This document shows positions 43,170-46,539 of a stretch of 46,539 bases of DNA, piece after piece (within the stretch, counting starts at the first letter, position 1; every line of letters starts with the position of its first letter). The DNA comes from Alphaproteobacteria bacterium (GTDB lineage Bacteria > Pseudomonadota > Alphaproteobacteria > UBA9219): assembly GCA_028691835.1 (NCBI GenBank), contig JAQUYN010000011.1, forward strand, positions 1-46,539, written 5' to 3'. Under the pieces are notes generated by a model. It saw nothing but the letters and a program-made list of their open reading frames with translations, was not told the DNA's origin and ran no database searches. A program made the position numbers and the translations under genes.

Positions 43170-43479
43170 CACCGCCCCCGGATTTGAAGATGCACTTGTC
43201 ACGCTCGCGCTCTTTGAAGGATTGAGACAGTCGCGTCAACTTCACAGTGTGAACCTGAAAGCAGGCAAAGAATTCCTGAACATTGTGACGAATGAAATGG
43301 AAAAGAACCCGCTCTTAACCGAACTTATGGAAAAAATGCCAAAACAAGACAAGCTTGAACTCGGCGAAGTCTTTACTGCTGGCACCACCCCAACGAAACC
43401 AATCATTGGTGATCCAACCCCAACAATCCCAAAACAAGAACGCAAACCGACTATTGCTCAACAACACTTTGCGAAATAG
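43162..43479 (+). CDS. small protein of unknown function, coupled to the previous gene
   Basis: The 105-residue protein starts at an ATG behind a strong GGAGG site and overlaps the previous gene by eight bases. The N-terminal two thirds look helical ('LVTLALFEGLRQSRQLHS', 'FLNIVTNEMEKNPLLTEL'). The last 35 residues are Pro/Thr/Lys-rich and probably unstructured. No family is recognised. A strong terminator follows, closing a two-gene operon. Confidence 0.7.
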   Translation: MPNTAPGFEDALVTLALFEGLRQSRQLHSVNLKAGKEFLNIVTNEMEKNPLLTELMEKMPKQDKLELGEVFTAGTTPTKPIIGDPTPTIPKQERKPTIAQQHFAK

Positions 43480-43501
43480 ACCAAGATAGAAAAACTCCGA
43501 C

Positions 43502-43539
43502 AAAAAGCCTCTGAGCCCCCCTCTCTCAGAGGCTTTTTT
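43502..43539 (+). terminator. Rho-independent terminator
   Basis: GCCTCTGAG (43507-43515) pairs with CTCAGAGGC (43525-43533) around a 9-base loop and is followed by six T. It ends the two-gene operon above. Confidence 0.92.
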
Positions 43540-44049
43540 GTCTCAGATTCGATGGCTCAATTGACGCCTCTCAGGTAACCTCAAACGATGCCTCCGTTAA
43601 CCATAAGGGTGGATTCCCATTTTAAAGCCCGTAGAGTGCGATGTTTCATATGCCAAGCTAGGGGTGGTGCAGGCCACCCCGCAGAACGCGCCTACGGGCC
43701 GTTTTTGAGCCTTTATGGAGGTCGTACAATTGTGAGTCTAAGTGCCGATTCCCAAAACGGGGATTTGGGGGCCTCAAATCCCCGTTTTCTGCCCAAAAAA
43801 GAGGCACCCAGACCAAAGTGTCCAACAGACATAATTTTGGCGTACGCAGGGGGATCAACGCTGGAGGGACATGATATACGCTTGGCGATAATCGACAGGC
43901 CTCAACGCGACCAATTGGCCATCAGCAAGGCCGCCTCCTTCCCCTTCTATCCGCTCGCTACGTAAGTTTTACCATTTGAAACTAACCTAATCTCTTGCGA
44001 TTTGTCGAGATTTGGCCAATATTAGCCAAAATTAATCAAGGAGTATTCC
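43540..44049. other. structured gene-free region, possible small RNA
   Basis: GCCCGTAG (43627-43634) pairs with CTACGGGC (43692-43699) around an inner hairpin GGGGTGG/CCACCCC (43661-43680), followed by TTTTT at 43702-43706. A second element is a perfect 14-bp stem AAAACGGGGATTTG (43754-43767) with 43775-43788, ending in TTTTCT. A plus-strand frame at 43588-43965 crosses both structures and has no ribosome site or family features, so I do not call it a gene. The nested hairpin with a T-run could be the 3' end of a small RNA; no known RNA family is recognised. Confidence 0.4.
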
Positions 44050-44445
44050 ATGCGCCGTTCTCTTGTGGGTCTTGTTGCCGTCCTCGCTCTTGCTGCGTGT
44101 ACCAGCTCAACAGCTGAGTTTTGGCGCCCTATAAGCGAACCCAACACGCTGATGCCTCTTGAAAAGGCACAGATGAAATTGGACTTCGATCTCAGCCAAT
44201 GTAATTGCGGGATCTACCCAGCCAACGTCCCCCAACCGGCCTTGATTAACTTTCAGCCCGACAAGCAACGTTATGCCGAAACAAGCATCACACGAACCAT
44301 TAACGGCACGAGTGACTGCCAACAGCGCCCAAGCCTTGTTGTTGGGGAGTGCATGCGCACACGCGGTTGGGAAATTACAACTTGTTCTGGACGTATGCCG
44401 CTTGCTGGCGGTGGTGCGCTTTGCGCCGGTGCGATTGCCCCATAA
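44050..44445 (+). CDS. small lipoprotein, unknown function
   Basis: AAGGAG lies six bases before the ATG. The N-terminus is a lipoprotein signal with lipobox 'LALAAC' (Cys at residue 17), so it should be lipid-anchored in the envelope. The mature 115 residues have several cysteines ('SQCNCGIYP', 'SDCQQRP', 'GECMRTRGWEI', 'TTCSGRM') that could pair as disulphides. 'GECMRTRGWEI' resembles a motif near the end of many small proteobacterial lipoproteins. No known role. purB begins 21 bp downstream. Confidence 0.82.
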   Translation: MRRSLVGLVAVLALAACTSSTAEFWRPISEPNTLMPLEKAQMKLDFDLSQCNCGIYPANVPQPALINFQPDKQRYAETSITRTINGTSDCQQRPSLVVGECMRTRGWEITTCSGRMPLAGGGALCAGAIAP

Positions 44446-44466
44446 TCTTAAGATCGGATACATAAT

Positions 44467-45780
44467 ATGATTCCTCGCTACTCACGCGTTGAAATGACGC
44501 GCATTTGGGAACCTGAAAATCGTTTTCGCATTTGGTTTGAAATTGAAGCCCATGCCTGCGATGCGCAAGCAGAACTCGGCATTATCCCCAAGTCCGCCGC
44601 CAAAACGGTTTGGAAAAAAGGCAAATGGGATATTGCGAGGATCGATGAAATCGAAAAAGAAACGCGTCACGATGTGCTGGCCTTTTTAACCGATCTTGCC
44701 ACATCCATCGGACCTGACGCCCGCTTCGTCCATCAAGGCATGACATCAAGCGACATCTTGGATACGACTTTGTCGGTTCAAATGAAACAAGCGGCAGACC
44801 TCATCATCACGGGCATTGAAAACGTGATGGAGGTCCTGAAAGAACGCGTCGAAGAAACGCTCGACATCATCACTATTGGCCGCAGCCATGGCATCCATGC
44901 GGAGCCAACAAGTTTTGGCATCAAGTTAGCCAGTCACTATGCCGCCTTTGCTCGGGCACGACATCGCATGATCGCTGCGCGTGATGAAATTGCGACCTGC
45001 GCCATATCCGGCCCCGTTGGAAGTTTTGCGACCATTAATCCCGCTGTTGAGGCCCACGTCGCCAAAGCCATGGGCTTAAAGATTGAACCTATCTCGACGC
45101 AAGTCATCCCTCGTGATCGTCATGAGATGTATTTTGCAACGATGGGTGTCGTCGCCAGCACCATCGAAAACTTTGCGCTCGAGATCCGCCATCTTCAACG
45201 TAGCGAAGTCCGTGAAGCGGAGGAGCCTTTCGCCAAAGGTCAAAAAGGTTCCAGCGCCATGCCGCACAAACGCAACCCTATTTTAGCTGAAAACTTGACA
45301 GGACTTGCCCGCGTTGTTCGCGCCGCCGTGACGCCTGCCATGGAAAATGTCGCCCTGTGGCATGAACGCGATATTTCACATTCATCCGTTGAACGTGTCT
45401 TTGCCCCTGATGCAACGATCACGCTCGACTTCGCCTTGATGCGCCTGACAGGTCTTATTAAAGGCATGGTCGTCTATAAAGAACGCATCAAAGCTAACCT
45501 TGAATCGCTTGGTGGCTTGTATTTCTCACAACGCGTTTTACTGGCCCTCACGCAAAAGGGCATGAGCCGCGAAGACGCCTATCGCCTTGTTCAAAGCAAT
45601 GCCATGGAAGTTTGGTATGCTATTCAAGAAGGCAAACCCGCGAGCTTCCAAGAAAAGATCTCAGCCGATCCAAAAGTTGCCAAGCTTGTTCCAAGCAAAG
45701 AACTCCAAGCCTGCTTTGACCTGAAGTTCTACACACGCCATGCGAAAAAAGTATGGAAGCGCGTCTTGAGTGTGAAATAA
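44467..45780 (+). CDS. purB: adenylosuccinate lyase
   Basis: This enzyme acts twice in purine synthesis, releasing fumarate from SAICAR and from adenylosuccinate. The 437-residue protein has the fumarase/lyase signature 'GSSAMPHKRNP' with the flexible catalytic loop, 'HQGMTSSDILDTTLSVQ', 'IGRSHGIHAEPTSFG' with the catalytic His, and 'ISGPVGSFATI'. The length and order fit the Bacillus/alphaproteobacterial type. The ribosome site is weak and the gene lies 21 bp after the lipoprotein gene. Confidence 0.97.
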   Translation: MIPRYSRVEMTRIWEPENRFRIWFEIEAHACDAQAELGIIPKSAAKTVWKKGKWDIARIDEIEKETRHDVLAFLTDLATSIGPDARFVHQGMTSSDILDTTLSVQMKQAADLIITGIENVMEVLKERVEETLDIITIGRSHGIHAEPTSFGIKLASHYAAFARARHRMIAARDEIATCAISGPVGSFATINPAVEAHVAKAMGLKIEPISTQVIPRDRHEMYFATMGVVASTIENFALEIRHLQRSEVREAEEPFAKGQKGSSAMPHKRNPILAENLTGLARVVRAAVTPAMENVALWHERDISHSSVERVFAPDATITLDFALMRLTGLIKGMVVYKERIKANLESLGGLYFSQRVLLALTQKGMSREDAYRLVQSNAMEVWYAIQEGKPASFQEKISADPKVAKLVPSKELQACFDLKFYTRHAKKVWKRVLSVK

Positions 45781-45801
45781 GCAAAGGCACATTGCCTCCA
45801 T

Positions 45802-46539
45802 CTATCGCGTTAAGGTGAGATTGGCCTTATTGCGCAAAAGGATCGCTTCGCGTGCAGCTTTTTTCTCGTCGGGCTTCCACGAAGCTGTCATTTTTTCAAA
45901 GAACGCTTTGTCCGCCATCGCCGTAACAACGCTATGGCGAACGCCCTCCAGTTGTTGATCTGGAGTCAATGGCTTGCCCACAGCCTCATGGTGAGAGGTG
46001 ATCGCTTTACATACGTCCTTCAAAGCACCAACCCGGCGACTTGAACGCTGCGCAAGAACACTCAGCAAAGGCTGTTTTGCTTTAGCACGATCATAACGAG
46101 CCAACTGCTTTTCCCAATCAGGTGCGCTTTTTGCGATTTTATCGATGACCTTTTTCGCATCGGCGTTTGGATTGACAAACATAGTACTGAACAATCCGCC
46201 AGTTTTTGTTTGACGAATCTCATCAAGATGATCGACTGAAATCTGATGATTGGGATGCTTTGAGTTATATCGAATAATCGGCTCCAAATCAGGAAAACGT
46301 TGCGCAAGTTTGATGGAATATTCAGAAGCAAGCTGTCCATAATCACGCATCAACGGTTTGATATAGGTCAGGCGACGTTCAATCGCCGCTACATCTGGCG
46401 TGCCATCTGCCGCAATGGTCTGCGTTTTCCCGACCACGCTTTGGACATAGCGAACAATCGTTGCCGTTGCCTTGCGAAAGAAAGACTGCTCAGGATTGAC
46501 GTTTCGAGCACTGAGATCGTCAACTAATGCTGGGTCAAC
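45802..46539 (-). CDS. unrecognised protein, N-terminus beyond window
   Basis: The minus-strand frame is open from the window edge to the stop at 45802 (245 codons visible). A GTG at 46437 is a possible start, but the frame continues upstream through 34 more codons of plausible coding sequence ('EQSFFRKATATIVRYVQSVV'), so the gene probably begins outside. The product is helical, basic and soluble, with 'HHEAVGKPLTPDQQLEGVRH' near the C-terminal third. No family recognised. It converges on purB across 21 bp. Confidence 0.65.
   Translation of the reverse strand, partial: VDPALVDDLSARNVNPEQSFFRKATATIVRYVQSVVGKTQTIAADGTPDVAAIERRLTYIKPLMRDYGQLASEYSIKLAQRFPDLEPIIRYNSKHPNHQISVDHLDEIRQTKTGGLFSTMFVNPNADAKKVIDKIAKSAPDWEKQLARYDRAKAKQPLLSVLAQRSSRRVGALKDVCKAITSHHEAVGKPLTPDQQLEGVRHSVVTAMADKAFFEKMTASWKPDEKKAAREAILLRNKANLTLTR

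Noticed and set aside
43588..43965. plus-strand ORF of 125 codons
   Set aside because: It runs through two strong hairpins, has no ribosome site and its composition is not protein-like.

Overview
The window looks like the chromosome of a Gram-negative alphaproteobacterium of moderate GC. The pointers are a GAAC-N7-GAAC LexA (SOS) box in front of recA, which is the alphaproteobacterial form; heptose/LPS genes (hldD, hldE); a LolA-type carrier protein; an AsmA-like protein; a two-partner secretion system; and REP-like palindromes bounded by TAGAGC/GCTCTA. The lineage below class level cannot be fixed from the sequence. The pyruvate formate-lyase pair shows a capacity for mixed-acid or anaerobic metabolism.

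Layout. 1-7.2 kb: surface and secreted proteins. A two-partner secretion pair (tpsB then tpsA, minus strand) encodes an outer-membrane translocator and a large adhesin whose C-terminal part consists of 55-residue FG-GAP-like repeats and runs off the window. Secreted proteins of unknown role and a peptidoglycan-binding protein follow. 7.9-15.3 kb: AsmA-like protein, a one-subunit glycyl-tRNA synthetase, a diguanylate cyclase, pflB-pflA, and a tiny Lys/Ala-rich histone-like peptide. 15.6-24.0 kb: tRNA-Ile2 (CAU), PH-domain membrane protein with trxB, an orphan Cache sensor, a FIST sensor overlapping a hybrid histidine kinase, lolA-xthA, and a rhodanese.

24.5-28.3 kb: tRNA-Cys followed by a 3.7-kb integrated element bounded by 14-bp direct repeats of the tRNA 3' end. 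It carries a chimeric protein (N-terminal half of a P4-type integrase joined to what looks like the C-terminal domain of an inovirus-type replication protein), a dense set of hairpins resembling a replication origin, and one large AT-rich KAP-family P-loop NTPase on the opposite strand. This is the most unusual part of the window and a candidate single-gene defence island.

29-33.3 kb: phosphatase, endonuclease/phosphatase-fold protein, and the heptose operon hldD-hldE-Trm112-like. 33.5-36 kb: three unrecognised genes in one minus-strand cluster, two of which look like diverged tandem paralogues with a possible vWA-like layout. 36.2-46.5 kb: prmA, an M24 aminopeptidase, an FkbM-like methyltransferase, recA, a coiled-coil membrane protein, an isochorismatase-family hydrolase whose end overlaps a SemiSWEET-like gene, two small unknown genes, a lipoprotein, purB, and a gene cut by the window edge.

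An intergenic palindromic MITE-like repeat of about 185 bp recurs at least five times (three near-complete copies, one partial, one degenerate). At least two other families of structured intergenic repeat are present. Start codons were chosen by Shine-Dalgarno spacing and family length; where these disagree, the entry says so.
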